A stretch of DNA of 64,000 nucleotides from Sabethes cyaneus (taxonomy: Eukaryota > Arthropoda > Insecta > Diptera > Culicidae): assembly GCF_943734655.1 (NCBI RefSeq), contig NC_071355.1, positions 78,629,449-78,693,448 on the forward strand, read 5' to 3'. A program made the position numbers and the translations under genes. Shown here piece after piece: positions 9,410-20,118 of this stretch. Every line of letters begins with the position of its first letter. Position 1 is the stretch's first letter. The notes beneath the pieces are model-generated. The model did no database searches. It saw only the letters and a list, made by a program, of their open reading frames with translations, and was not told the origin of the DNA.

Positions 9410-12400
9410 CTACAAGCCAGAATTGGCCGAGCAATTAATTGTGTGCAAAACGCACACTATATGACGTGATTTTATCGCTAAAATTAGATAGATGAATAAA
9501 CTTACATCTTTTGTCGGCAGCGAAGAGTACTGGTTTGGGTACGATCCGTAGCATGGAGATCCCTGAATCGCCTTAATGCCTTTAGCCTTTCTCTTCATCA
9601 GTAGAATAGTTATATAGGCGGTGGCAAAACAGCAAATGATGACAAGTACTACAGCTACTACGACTATTAGCGTTATCGGTGATGAACCGGAGGTCAGGAC
9701 ATGTGGAATTTCTAAAAAAAATTGAGATAATGAAAACCATCTATTGCATGTTAGAATTACATCCGCTTACCGTTACTCATTTCCGGGTGGCACTTGCGGA
9801 TCTCTCGATCGCTACCCTGACACATTTTTGGATCCGGAACCGATACTAAGCACGACCTGGTTCTAACCCTTTCACCATCTGTGTTGCAAGGCGACCAGTC
9901 ACTCCATTCGTTCCAACCAAGAAAAGCTACATTCAATGGAAATTGTTAATAATGCAGATTTATTAATTAACAGCTAACTTACAATCACAGCTGGGCATCT
10001 CGCACGTTTCATACTGAGTGCTTTGTCCTTCACAATCATTTCCGAAAATCACATTGCCAGACATCGACAAGCACTGACGCGATCGCGTCCTAGTACCAAG
10101 TCCACATGATACGGAACAAGGCGACCAATCGCTCCAGCATCCCCATTCACCTGCGAGAAACCAGAAGAAAATTAATATCTATAAAGGAATAACCTAACTC
10201 AAATTACCTTTACACGGATGATGATTGCAGGTTCTCACCATCTTGTTCGCTCCATCGCATTCAGGTTTCTCACAGGAGCGTGTTCGGAACTGTTGTCCCG
10301 AGCCGCAGGAAGCACTGCAGCTGCTCCACGAGCTCCAATCGCTCCAGCCTTCTTCACCTTCTCCAGCAGCCGATCCGCTATGTGATGAGTCACTCAACGA
10401 TCGTTGGCAAGATCCATCAGGATGGCAAACTCTGGTTTCCTCCTTCGGTATTATTTTAAGCAACGATGAATCCGCGATCGGCGCTTTACACGTGTATCGG
10501 TATCTCTTTTCGATATAGCTACCATTCGGGAGAGTTCCATTCAACTGTGTCAGCCAGGGAGTCCATGTTCCGGCACGTTTTACATCCGGACATGAATTAG
10601 TGTTGCATACTTCGTAATCTAAGTGACATCCAGGGCATTCCATTCCGCCGTTCTGTGGAATTGGATCGTCACATTTCCGCCTGCGAATTCGGTAACCACT
10701 ACCACACGGAGCACTGCATTCTCCCCAAACACCCCAAGGTCCCCAACCTCCGTCGATCGGGGGCTGCTTGGGTGCTGGACATGGCGGCAGATGTGAACAG
10801 TATATTTCCGCTCGATCTGGACCGACGCAAACTCTTCCACCATGCGCTGGTTTCGGATTGCCACAAGTCCTTCTGCGCGTTTTGACAGCCATTCCGCACG
10901 TTTGCGAACATGCAGACCATGCACTCCAATCCGTCCAGCCTCCGTGCACCGTACAGTTTGATACTGCTATGCTGATTCCGGTACAAGGCTTTCCCCCATT
11001 TTTTGGCGATGGATTATCGCATGTTCTTGTACGGCACAGACACGAGTCTGTATTACCGGCTAGTTCTTCGTTATTGTTAGCTGAGTTAGTTTGGCCGCTG
11101 CCTATTTGCGCACATTTGTTCCATTCTGACCAAGCAGACCATCCTCCGTCCACTGGAGCGGTTAATACGGGACACTCAGTAGCATTCTGGATCCAATACT
11201 TAGCCAAAGGGTCTCCATTGGGAGCGATAGTGCAAGCTTCCTGCAATTCATTCCAGCCACAGTAGGGATCCATCGAATTCAGACAACTTAGCTTCGATAG
11301 ATGCCTATTGCAGTGGTGCGAAGATATTCGACTGATTGCGGAATCTGTTCCAACGTACAGGGAGTCAGTTTCTTTCACATACTGAATTGTACGGATTTTG
11401 GTATCGCTGGCAGGCTCTGGTCTCCAAATTTCCACTACGCAAGTACTCTTCGTACGCGGGAGAACGGAGATCTTTTTAATGAAACCACTATCGGTTGCAA
11501 CGTAGATGATGTGAACCCGTTCGTGTAGCTTTGTGGGTATGACATCAATCGCAATGTGACTGAATCGTTCGAGTTTGGTGTGATGAAGTGGTTGACCGGT
11601 CATTGGTTGTACGGCTTGATCCATCAGTTGGTACTTGGAAGAATCGATTAAGGAAACGTGACGTGCACTTGGGCCGGCATTGCATTCGTAGTGATCCCGA
11701 TGCTGGGTATCCTGACGGTGCCATGCAGAACCTAGCGATTCCTGGTGCTTGAAGGCACCGGAGAAAGCGGCATGAATGGCAGACATGTTGTAGGCGCAGA
11801 CGGCTGATCCATGTATGCTATTGCTGCGGGTGAAAAAAAAACGTTTATTAATATAATAATTACATGTTTATTCCTTTATTTACTCTGGTGTGGTGAAGGT
11901 AGTATACAGAACACCCTCCTCTTGGCTGTACACCATTCCCTGTACTTCGTTGAAGTAGAATGGATAGTCGCCTGGAATTGAACAATTCAACCTTGCCTTC
12001 ACGAACGAAGTCCAGTTTTCTTTCAAAATCTGTGTACCTCCTGGATCGTTCTTACAGATCCTAGCAATTCTTGAGTATATGATCTTCCCACAGTTTATGT
12101 ATTCGACGGCTGCTTCACGGAAAACGAAGTACACAAACTCCCCCTTTTCAAAGCTGCCGACAAACTGCGGATCATTCAGCCACTTGGAGTTGTACTGATT
12201 AGTTCGCAGCATTCGGCTGCTTTCTTGTGTTACATCAGCTCGTATGATTGCCGGATCCGAACCGGAGAAGTCGGTTGTAGTACCGACGAACAGCTTCCCG
12301 TTGTCGGCCATGTGTGCCGTATTGTTTGCGTGCGGGCTAAAGGGACACTTGGCAACACCTCTGTCAATTCGAGTTGCAGTCAAGTTTTCCATTTGCCGCC

Positions 12401-12597
12401 ACGAACAGGATGGACTAAAGGCATAGGTTCCACAGGCATACACCCGGTTGCCGAAGTTCTCCAGCACCATGATGTAATTGCGACAGGCATCCTCGCTTTG
12501 TCCCTTGTCCAGACAGGTATTGCGCATCACCGGGGTCACCTCCCATGGCATCCGCTCCCGCACGTCCAGATGCAACGAGAGCCGGTACAGGTTGTCC
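9296..12597 (-). CDS. Sema5c: semaphorin-5 (Sema5c type), 3' part, six exons
   Basis: Transmembrane semaphorin, a cell-surface guidance protein whose sema domain binds plexin-type receptors in the family. Exons read in coding order are 12597-11884, 11823-10208, 10150-9983, 9926-9771, 9711-9506 and a probable last exon 9409-9296. All junctions have GT-AG borders and join in frame to give about 990 residues. Visible domains are most of a sema domain, a PSI domain (CNRHLSKLSCLNSMDPYCGW), seven thrombospondin type-1 repeats with WSxWSxC signatures, one membrane helix and a short basic tail. Seven such repeats after PSI is the class-5 layout. The protein enters at DNLYRLSLHLDV, so the signal peptide and the start of the sema domain are on exons upstream that I could not find. 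Confidence 0.93.
9506..9711 (-). CDS. Sema5c: Sema5c exon: transmembrane helix and start of cytoplasmic tail
   Basis: The acceptor follows a T-rich run (TTTTTTTTAG) and the donor is AAAGAT/GTAAGT. A strongly hydrophobic stretch beginning ITLIVVVAVVLVIICCFATA forms the single membrane span. It is followed by the basic stop-transfer residues MKRKAKGIKA and a tyrosine-containing tail (CYGSYPNQYSSLPTKD). Confidence 0.92.
9771..9926 (-). CDS. Sema5c: Sema5c exon: TSP1 repeat 7
   Basis: The 156-nt exon lies between acceptor AATGTAG and donor AACG/GTAAGC. It encodes LGWNEWSDWSPCNTDGERVR and SCLVSVPDPKMCQG, the last extracellular repeat. It has phase 1 at both ends like the preceding exon. Confidence 0.92.
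9983..10150 (-). CDS. Sema5c: Sema5c exon: TSP1 repeat 6
   Basis: The 168-nt exon lies between acceptor CTCGCAG and donor GATT/GTAAGTT. It encodes GEWGCWSDWSPCSVSCG and continues through six cysteines to EMPSCD. Phase 1 at both ends lets it act as one symmetric repeat exon. Confidence 0.93.
10208..11823 (-). CDS. Sema5c: Sema5c exon: end of sema domain, PSI and five TSP1 repeats
   Basis: The 1616-nt exon follows an acceptor ACCCGCAG and ends AAAG/GTAATT. It encodes the last third of the sema domain (HVIYVATDSGFIKKI-like segment, reading HIIYVATDSGFIKK), the PSI domain, then repeats starting GGWSAWSEW, GGWTDWSAWSACSQTCG, GGWGPWGVWGECSAPCG, a divergent GTWTPWLTQLNG repeat lacking the usual tryptophan pattern, and EEGWSDWSSWSSCSASCG. 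The first repeat carries an asparagine- and serine-rich insertion of about 25 residues. A glycine/serine-rich linker precedes the fifth repeat. N-glycosylation sequons such as NCT are present. Confidence 0.95.
11884..12597 (-). CDS. Sema5c: Sema5c exon: sema domain, N-terminal to central part
   Basis: The acceptor TTGCCAG precedes GGACAACCTGTACC, and the donor is GA/GTAAAT at 11883-11882. The exon encodes about 238 residues. Semaphorin signatures include DNLYRLSL, the CRNYIMVLE cysteine region, NRVYACGTYAFSPSCSW, FVGSFEKGEFVYFVFREAAVE and ARICKNDPGG. The first base completes a codon from an upstream exon, as in the common A-R-D semaphorin motif. The exon splits the aspartate codon of TPDNSIHGSAVC with the next exon. 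Confidence 0.94.
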
Positions 12598-13480
12598 CTG
12601 GCAAGGTTAAAGAAAAAGGAACACTGTTAGTTGATAATCTGTTATAAATATAAAATTTCATTATTTGTGTAGATGGAGGCGTTTAAAATATTGATTTCTA
12701 GTATCCAAATCTTCAAATTCGTTATATAAACACACAAATGACATATGACGGACATAATGACGGAACCAGTTTTACCTAACGTTAGTGCCAAAGGCTCGAG
12801 ATGCAAAATTTGTATCAAAAGAGTGCTTAATAGCGAAGTGCTTGCGACAGCCAAATTCCAAACAGAAGTTTCCTTTAGGAAGATGTCGGAGACTATCAGC
12901 TTGGCGAATATTCGTCCGCTCTACTAAGCGCGGATCGGTTAACGGCTGTCCAAACTGCATTGCAGAACAACCACACGGACAAAATTTAGGAACTGCAAAC
13001 TCTAAAACAGATGAATGTTCGTCGCTTGTGCCGCTGTGAGTAAATTGCCTGGAGAGTATGATATCGGCCCTCAAACCATAGCGTACTTCCGCTCAGGTAT
13101 AACACATAAGGGACGATCCGGGATTAATAGTTTAAATTGGATATTTCCAGAACATCATAGATACCACGAGTTAGAGGATCATTCGGCTGCTCCAAAATAA
13201 GACCGACAACTTCTCTACACAAGCATGACAGATAAGCCATTGCAAGTGATCAACAACACGGTCGATGGAAGTAAATCAATAATAATTTCCCAGCTAGATT
13301 ACTGATCTTCTTGTTGAATTTTATGCTCAGTAAGACTCGCATGTGTTAATCGGATAGAAATCCGGCCAATAAACGCTTAGGGAGTTCTATGGCAAAAGCA
13401 CAGAGCACTCCCGAGGTAGGGTAATCCAAAACCAGAACAGTAATTCTGTTACACGCGGTAGCTTCCAACGCACGGTGGTC
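12598..13480. other. intron or upstream sequence of Sema5c; no feature assigned
   Basis: A 100-codon minus-strand ORF at 12772-13074 (ends FASRAFGTNVR) and overlapping plus-strand ORFs are present. None has a recognisable domain, and I see no splice-compatible semaphorin exon. It may be a fragment of an unknown repeat. Confidence 0.3.
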
Positions 13481-13499
13481 CGGATTCGAAAAAATGCGA

Positions 13500-13625
13500 A
13501 CATTAGCAATTGGGTAAAAAATGCGTAATTTTTCTAGGGTGGTGTCTTCGGAGAAATTTAATAATAAAATATAGCGCATCTTTCTACACTATTAGAACGA
13601 ACAAAAAAAAATTTTTTCTCTCATA
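13500..13625. repeat. interspersed repeat, copy 1
   Basis: The stretch with GCGTAATTTTTCTAGGGT, then TAATAATAAAATATAGCGCA and TTCTACACTATTAG, resembles 34590-34680. Both are AT-rich and non-coding. No termini were found. Confidence 0.5.
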
Positions 13626-13642
13626 AAAGTTGCAGAACATAC

Positions 13643-14875
13643 ATGCTCAATAACTTTGCACACGATTTTTTCATTGCTTCCGAGTGTTCTACAAATATTA
13701 TAGATCAAATATTTGCACTGCGGCAGATCCTCCAAAATGGGCGTGAATACAGAGTTCCGATGCACCATTTGTTCGTTGACTTTAAAGCCGCATGTGATAC
13801 CATCGACCGGAAAGAGCTATGGAAAATCAAGGATGAGAACAGCTTCCCCAGGAAGCGCATCAAACTGATTCAATGGATGGTACACAGTGCTGGGTTCGTA
13901 TTTCGGGCAAATTGCCGAGTTCATTCGAATCACACAGAGGGCTTCGTCAAGGTGATGGTCTCTCATGCCAGCTGTTCAACATAGCGCTCAAGGTGTTATG
14001 AACGGATATCAACAAGTGGAGCACGATATTCAACAAATTTCAAAATAGTTAATTCGCCTGCTTTGCTGATGACATGGATATTATCGGCAGAACATCTGTG
14101 GTGGTGGCTGAACAGTACATCAGACTAAAGCGCGAAGCAGAAAAGATAGAGTTAAAGTTAAATACGTCTAAAACAAGGTACATGTTGGGCAGCGGAACCA
14201 AGGCCGACCGACGCCGCTTGGGCAGTAGTGTAATGATCGACGGCGAAGAGTTTGAGGTAGGCGACGAATTTGTCTACCTTGGCTCACTGGTAACGGTGGA
14301 CAATGACACCAACCAACCGTGAGATTCGGAGGCGTATTATCAGCAGAAGTCGTGCTTACTAGTGGGTTTAACAAGCAATTGCGGTCGAGGGAACTAAGCC
14401 CCCGTACAAAGTGTACCTTGTACAACCTGCTAATTAGACCGGTTGTTCTCTACGGGCCTGAAACATGGACAGTGCTCGAGAAGGACCTGCGAGTGCTCGG
14501 AGTTTTCGAAAGATGAGTACTAAGAATGACCTTCGGCGGCGTAGAGGGGAACGTAGTATGGAGGCGGAGGATGAACCATGAAGTCGCACAGCTCAATTAC
14601 TCAGTATTCAAAAGGTGTCTAAAGCTGGACGGATAGGATGGGCAGGGTAAGTTGCAAGAATGCCGGACAACTACCCTGCCAAGATGGCGTTTGCCTCAAA
14701 TTCGGTAGGAACAAGACGACCAGGTGCGCAGCGAACAAGATGGTTAAACCAGGCGGAGCGAGATCTGTCGGAGAGTACTCGATGTCCGAGGAATTGGAGA
14801 GCGATAGCCCACAACCGAGTTAACCGGAGAAACCTTGTTCAACAGGTTTTGTCTTGAGGCGGCAATCCACGTAAG
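13643..14875 (+). pseudogene. RTE-clade LINE, RT to 3' end
   Basis: The order of motifs is that of mosquito RTE ORF2: IIDQIFALRQILQNGREYRV, HHLFVDFKAACDTIDRKELW, an ADDMDI active-site stretch near 14065 (Y-A-D-D class), REAEKIELKLNTSKTRYMLG, DEFVYLGSLVT, RRRIIS, LSPRTKCTLYNLLIRPVVLYG, WRRRMNHE, and NRRNLVQQVLS at the end. It changes frame at least four times, including at 13980, 14320 and 14516. The tail is AAGTAAGTGTGTAAGTA. The endonuclease and early RT are missing. It is the same family as 46840-47643, which has fewer defects. Confidence 0.85.
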
Positions 14876-14884
14876 TAAGTGTGT

Positions 14885-15545
14885 AAGTATTATCGGATAT
14901 TTCAGGGAGAACAGGGCAGATAATGCACGAGTACGGTTTTCCGAATAAACTGATGGGATTGATCAAAGCTACCCTACGTGTTTCGGGGGTAGACAAATGT
15001 TGGAACGCTCAATCTAGACAATCTACACCAGACTAAAACGGAATCTAGGAGGATTGAGCTAAAAATGAATACGTGGAAAACAAAATAAATGGCAGGTAGA
15101 GGCTTCTGAGGAAACAAACACCACCCATGGACAGTGACTATTCAAGTGGTTGATGAGCCCATATATTTGGGATTGCTGGTCACCGCCGACAGTAATACAA
15201 GTAAATCGGGCCTTCCCGTTAGTCCTTTACGGATTTGAGACTGTAGTTAGTCCTTTACGAGCTTGAGATTGTATCCTTACACCGACTTGCCGTATTTGTA
15301 TGAAAGGCGTTACGACCTATATTTGATTGAGTAAAAACGGAGAGTGGTGTAGACGTATAAATCACGAGCTGCAGGCAATACCTGGAGAGATTTCCATCGT
15401 CACTTGGTGGCGAAAGTCGGGAGGTTACGAAGGACTGACCAAGTTTCAAAAGCGACGAAATCTGTTCTTTTTAAGAACCCCTCTAGCACCAGGAATAGAG
15501 GGAACCAACGTGCTAGATGACTGATTTGCGAGTTTCGAGACGACC
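14885..15545 (+). pseudogene. RTE-clade LINE fragment, heavily decayed
   Basis: It starts just after the tail of the previous copy. Recognisable pieces are MHEYGFPNKLMGLIKATLR near 14920, a VDEPIYLGLLVTADSNTSK-like piece near 15160, then WCRRINHELQAIPGEISIV and LFFLRTPLAPGIEGTNVLDD near 15340-15520. These match the family at 59980-62830 rather than the one at 13643. Stops and small deletions are everywhere. Confidence 0.65.
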
Positions 15546-15714
15546 AACGAATTTTGGCCATTTTTTTAACGGGCTCATCACTACGACCAGTATCATTGAT
15601 CTATTGTGATATCGCCCGGGTGTTTGCTGTATGACCCGCACTGCATTTCTTTGATATAATCGCTATTGAGTGGGCGATATGCTTATTGAATTTTATGCGT
15701 GCTTGTAATGCGTG

Positions 15715-15860
15715 CGTGTAATTGGGTTTTACCCTTCCTTCAATGCTCTCTCTACTTTACCTACTACTACTATCTACTACTTCTCTACTCTACTTTACCT
15801 CGACCTAAGCCTAAGATGTAAGCCTCGACCTAAGCTTAAGATCTAAGAGACCTACCTAAG
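15715..15860. repeat. low-complexity CTA/CCTAAG tract
   Basis: Runs of TACTACTACTATCTACTAC and repeated CGACCTAAGCCTAAGATGTAAG units. The start (ACCCTTCCTTCAATGCT) resembles 17715-17745, so part may belong to a dispersed repeat. Confidence 0.6.
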
Positions 15861-15900
15861 ATGTCGACTTGATGTCATTTGTTATTTGTTTACCGCCCGC

Positions 15901-17174
15901 GATGAAGGAGTACCGCAACGTTGTAGTAAAGTTGTTTGCGAGAGGTAAGCGACCCGGCGACATATTTCGACGGTTGAAATCCCACGGGGTGAAACGCAAT
16001 TTCATCTATAACACCATCCGTCGGTACCGGGAGACGGGCTCGGCCAAGGACCGTGCTAGATCCGGGCGGCCGCGTTAGGGAAGGACGCCAGCAGCCATCG
16101 AGGTGGTGAGGGAGCGGGTTCGTCGAAAAATGAACCGCTCGATCCAGAAGACCGCTGTTGATCTGGATGTGTCGATCGGGATTGCTCACACTATTATGAC
16201 GAAGGATGCAAGCCGTACAAAAAACGCAAGGTTCACGGGGTAACGGAGGCTACAACGAAGAAGAGGCTAGACAGAGCAAAACTGATACTTTCGCGGTCAG
16301 GAGTTCGTGCAACAGCCGCACAATGTCCAAAATGATCGGCTGTGGGCGCCGACGTTGGCCAGCAACCCCCCGTCCCACATAAACATGCCACGGTTCCAGA
16401 GCGCCGTGTCGGTAATGGTTTGAGGGGCCGTATCCATTAGCGAAACTAGCGCTCATTTCTAGGGGGGCTAATGCTTCTGGCATTTTTTTTCAACTATTTT
16501 ATTTGGTCGCCCAGGTCCATTTTCTAGGGGGGGCTAAAACTCTCCTATGGTGGGCTTAACCCCCCCCCCCCCCCCTCTCCTAGTGCCGCCAATGGCTGTA
16601 TCCAAGCGTGGGAAGCTTCCACTGCACTGGTGTTTATCGAGAAAAAGGTGAAAATCAATACCGCGTACTATAAGACCGAGGTTCTGGAGAAGGTTGTGGC
16701 CCCGGCATTTTGTGAACTCTACGGGAAAGATCATTACGTCTTTCAACGGGACAGCGCACCGCCCACAGGGCGAATATCGTCCAAGCGTGGTGTCAGGAGA
16801 ATTTGACTGATTTTCTCGATAAGACTTTGTGGCCTCCCAGCTCCTCGGATTTTAATCCCCTGGACTTTTATGTATGGTCGTACATGCTGGCCAAGTACTA
16901 TGGACCAATTTAAGAAGCTCATTTCCAAGATCTGGGACGAGATGCCCAAGGACCAGCTGCGTGCCGCGTGTGATTCTTTTGAGAAAGGTCTCAAGCTCAT
17001 CATAAAGCACAAAGGAGGGAGGGGAGGGGGGGGGGGGGTTCTTCCACAAAATATGTCGTAAAGGTTCTCAATAAATGCTGCTTTAATAAAAATTGACTCA
17101 GAAAAGAATATCTTGTATTTTCATTTTTTAAACACATTTTTAAAGTGTATTCGAACTTATTGAACACCCTGTAT
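15901..17174 (+). pseudogene. Tc1/mariner transposase pseudogene and right end
   Basis: It opens MKEYRNVVVKLFARGKRPGD and continues through a helix-turn-helix like region (FIYNTIRRYRETGSAKDR, SGRPR) and RSIQKTAVDLDVSIGIAHTI. The catalytic part keeps VFQRDSAPP and SSSDFNPLDFYVW, with aspartate spacing of about 33-34 residues. Breaks include a stop after SGRPR, a frameshift after the second aspartate, and a roughly 110-bp insertion with GGGGGGCTAA repeats and a 16-base C run at 16460-16575. The right terminal repeat, ending TTATTGAACACCCTGTA, closes at about 17174 next to TA. I could not find the left terminal repeat, so the 5' end looks lost. Confidence 0.8.
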
Positions 17175-17185
17175 AGAATTCAGCA

Positions 17186-17345
17186 TGAAGGAAGGGTGAT
17201 GAGAGGCCTGAGAATAAACCCATGCAAAAGACGCTTTGACATCGAATGGCCTGGTTCTACTAAGATTCGAAAACACGACCATTTGCTTGTCAAAGCAGAC
17301 TCGGTAACCTTGCGGTGACGATTTGCCCAGGACCAAGTACTGCGG
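17186..17345 (-). repeat. tRNA-derived SINE, Feilai-like, partial
   Basis: On the minus strand, ACCGCAAGGTTACCGAGTCT resembles an A box and is followed by a decayed B box (TTTTCGAATCTTAG). The same units, better kept, are at 18487-18602. The body continues to CTCAGGCCTCTCATC. Confidence 0.6.
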
Positions 17346-17569
17346 ATGGTGCGGTGCGATGGCCTGGTGGTCCCAAGACAGATGCAGCCGCACGGATCAG
17401 GAAGGTCAGGGGTGTCTTTGCAGGCTGCGAAACATATGGCGCTTAAACCAGATTAAACGCTACATACGAAAACCCGAATTTTCATCTCTAACGTTAAATC
17501 CGTATTGCTGCGCGCGTACAAAATATATCCTGCGATATATCATTCGTGTCTGGAGACCTGACAACTAGA

Positions 17570-17720
17570 TATCCAACGACGAACTCCATCGTCGATATCA
17601 TCAACGGCCGATAGCAACAGAAATTCGAGGACGTAGGTGGAGGGGGATCGGACACAGCTTGAGGAGAAGAGCAAACGAGATCTGCAGAGATGCACTATAC
17701 TGGACATTGTATTGGGGGTT
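17570..17720 (+). pseudogene. LINE ORF2 C-terminal fragment
   Basis: The frame reads RGRRWRGIGHSLRRRANEIC and then RDALYWTLYWG. This is the WxWIGHTLR...EICRxALxW stretch typical of the C-terminus of several LINE clades. Nothing upstream is recognisable. Confidence 0.5.
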
Positions 17721-18289
17721 ACCCTTCATTCAAAGCTTGATCTACTTTACCCACATATTCCTCGCTGCCAGTACTATCCCATATTATAGCCGTCCCTGGC
17801 GAGGACTCATTCGTACCTCTGACCAGTACACTTAACTATAGGAGGGACATTTGCTCTGTCAAGAGGCGTCAAAGGGTAAATATAGAATTCAGCATGAAGG
17901 AAGTGTACTATCCGTACTCTACCCTAGCCATGCACATCATCATGTAAATAAATATTCGGCAACAGGTCAAAACAAAACAGATAACTCCGACCGTATTGAG
18001 ACACACGGCGGGCACCGAACGCAAGCACCAGCGCCATGCATACACTTCACAAGTGCACGCATTCTGCTGAGCTGGCTCTCCGACCCGTCGGTCGGTGGCC
18101 TATGTGACCCTGGGTTCAGTATGGATTCGAATTACAATTCCAGAACCAAATGTATCGAACAAAGAATCTTTCTGTCCCAGTAGTCTATCTCTTTTTAGCT
18201 TTAAGAATGCATTTAGAATAAGGAAAATATCGATATGCATTACCGATATTTTCCACCAAAATTTAACTATAAAAGCAAACCCTTCAAAT

Positions 18290-18602
18290 AATAAAGCAAG
18301 CCATTCTGACTTCAGACTTAGAGTACTCAATGCGACCCCAATCGGGCTATCGCCGACGGAAGAAATAAGTCCCTTGAGCAACCCCGAGATCCGTTGATCT
18401 ACCACGGGCTATTGCTAAAGTCAAATAGCTATAGTAAATCTCGGTAAACCGTCCAGTGTACTCCAAACAGTGTACTTTATAGAAGGGTACATGGAGGGAC
18501 CTGAGAATAAACAACAAATTGCTTGATTCTACTAAGATTCGAACCCACGACCACTCGCTTGTCAAAGCAGACTCGATAACCTTGCGGCTACGGAGCCCCC
18601 CA
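18290..18602 (-). repeat. tRNA-derived SINE, Feilai-like
   Basis: The minus strand begins GGGGGCTCCGTAGCCGCAAG, with a pol III A box (TAGCCGCAAGG) and a B box (GGTTCGAATC) 45-50 nt later, so the head is tRNA-like. The body runs towards lower coordinates past AATTTGTTGTTTATTCTC. The exact 3' end is uncertain. A related head is at 17186-17345. Confidence 0.7.
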
Positions 18603-19091
18603 TGAGATGCCATTACGTTACTGATGTTTGTCTTGAATTCAATCCGGCACAATTTGTTTGTATCCTCCCCTACATAAACTAATTTGCCACTGTCAACTTT
18701 CTCTTCTCAAATAAATAAACAAATAAACTGTGGTACTGGATTTTTAGCCAGAATACTGGTACAGGTGGCACATGCGTTAGTTTCAGCTTAAAAGCGTGTA
18801 GAGAACGGATTGCAATTATTACCACGAAAATATGGTGTCCTGTTTGGGGCCTGGTTTCGGTTACAAACAAGGCTCTTATATATTAGATTTAGGTTGAAAC
18901 CCCCTGATGAGGAATATCATCATCAATATGGAATTATTGGATATTAAAAATCGAAATTACACTTTTCATAAAAGTCTATATTATAAAAATTTTCAGATTA
19001 AGTTCGGAGATTTAAATTTCAAAACAGTTACCTTCTTTTTAAAAATTTCAAGCATACAATTTTTACTTTTAATAGCCAGTAAAAAAACAAC

Positions 19092-20118
19092 TCTATACCT
19101 ATAAAAATGGATTTCTGTCTGTCTGTCTGTCTGCCCGAATGTTCCTTATAGAATCGAAAACTACTGAACCGATCGGCGTGAAAATTTGCATATAGGGGTT
19201 TTTGGGGCCAGGGAAGGTTCTTATGATGGTTAGAGACCCCTCCCCCCACTAAGAGGGGGGGGGGGCTTTCATACGAATGAAACACAAATTTCTGCATAAC
19301 TCGAGAACTGATAAAGCAAATGGAACAAAATTTTACAAGTGGGTGTTTTTGGAGACAATAATTTTTTCTATGGTGGGGGGTTTTGGATGCAGGAATTTTT
19401 TTAATGATGGGTTGAGACCCCTCACCCCTGTGGTAGGGGGATAAGGACTCTCATAAAATAAAACAGAAATTTTTGTGTAACTCAAAAACTAATCGAACTC
19501 GAGAAATTTTAGACTCTTTCTTAAAACATTAATCAATAACAAGACCACCAAAAACTATCAATAGTAACATTAGATAATTCAGCGCGAGACGGCCACAGGC
19601 CGCGAGTGTTGCCGGCGACCTGCCGTCGGAAGCGCCGTCCACTGCGGGGGGCAGCCCCCCGTAGAGAGCACCTCTATCTAGGTTTATTTATTTTCCTAGA
19701 TCTACTGACCTCTATTACTTTCCTTCAGTTGGGTCACCCCAGCGAAATGGTACTTTCTACGAAAAGATTTTTCGTGAAATGGTACATCCCGCGTAAGGTT
19801 TTTCGCGAAATGGTGTTCTGTGAAACTCTCTATTCCGCGTTATGGTCAACCGAGAATTGGTGTTCCGCAGAATAGTATTCGACGAAATGGTTTGTAATGA
19901 TGGCGAATATTTAAATGCTATCCGCTTTATTTTATCAGGCTAAGCAATGGGGGGAGTTGTTTTCTACTTTACTGTGAGGAAAATTTGTATATTAAAACAC
20001 CCATGAACTCCCGAGAAATTTGCAAAACTCGAGATTGTGACAAAGGTCATCCGAGATTCACGATTTATGTACAACACAGTTTAATTTGTGGCAATACTAA
20101 GTTTGTCCGGTCAGCTAG
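19092..20118 (+). mobile_element. non-autonomous Helitron, copy 1
   Basis: It starts TCTATACCTATAAAAATGG followed by TTTCTGTCTGTCTGTCTGTC and ends GTCCGGTCAGCTAG followed by T. These are the 5'-TC and CTRR-3' ends of Helitrons. The same ends bound copy 2 at 51637-52550, where the insertion site proves them. Internally it shares the GAACCGATCGGCGTGAAAAT block, the GACCCCTCCCCCC/AGAGGGGGG units and the GTTGCCGGCGACCTGCCGTC block with copy 2. It has about 350 bp (about 19650-20010) that copy 2 lacks. There is no Rep/helicase ORF. Confidence 0.75.

Noticed and set aside
10768..11265. 165-codon plus-strand ORF
   Set aside because: Antisense shadow of the large Sema5c exon; codon structure belongs to the minus strand.
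12772..13074. Upstream semaphorin exon
   Set aside because: The ORF has cysteines and is on the right strand, but its sequence does not resemble the N-terminal sema domain or a signal peptide and its end lacks a phase-compatible donor that I can see.
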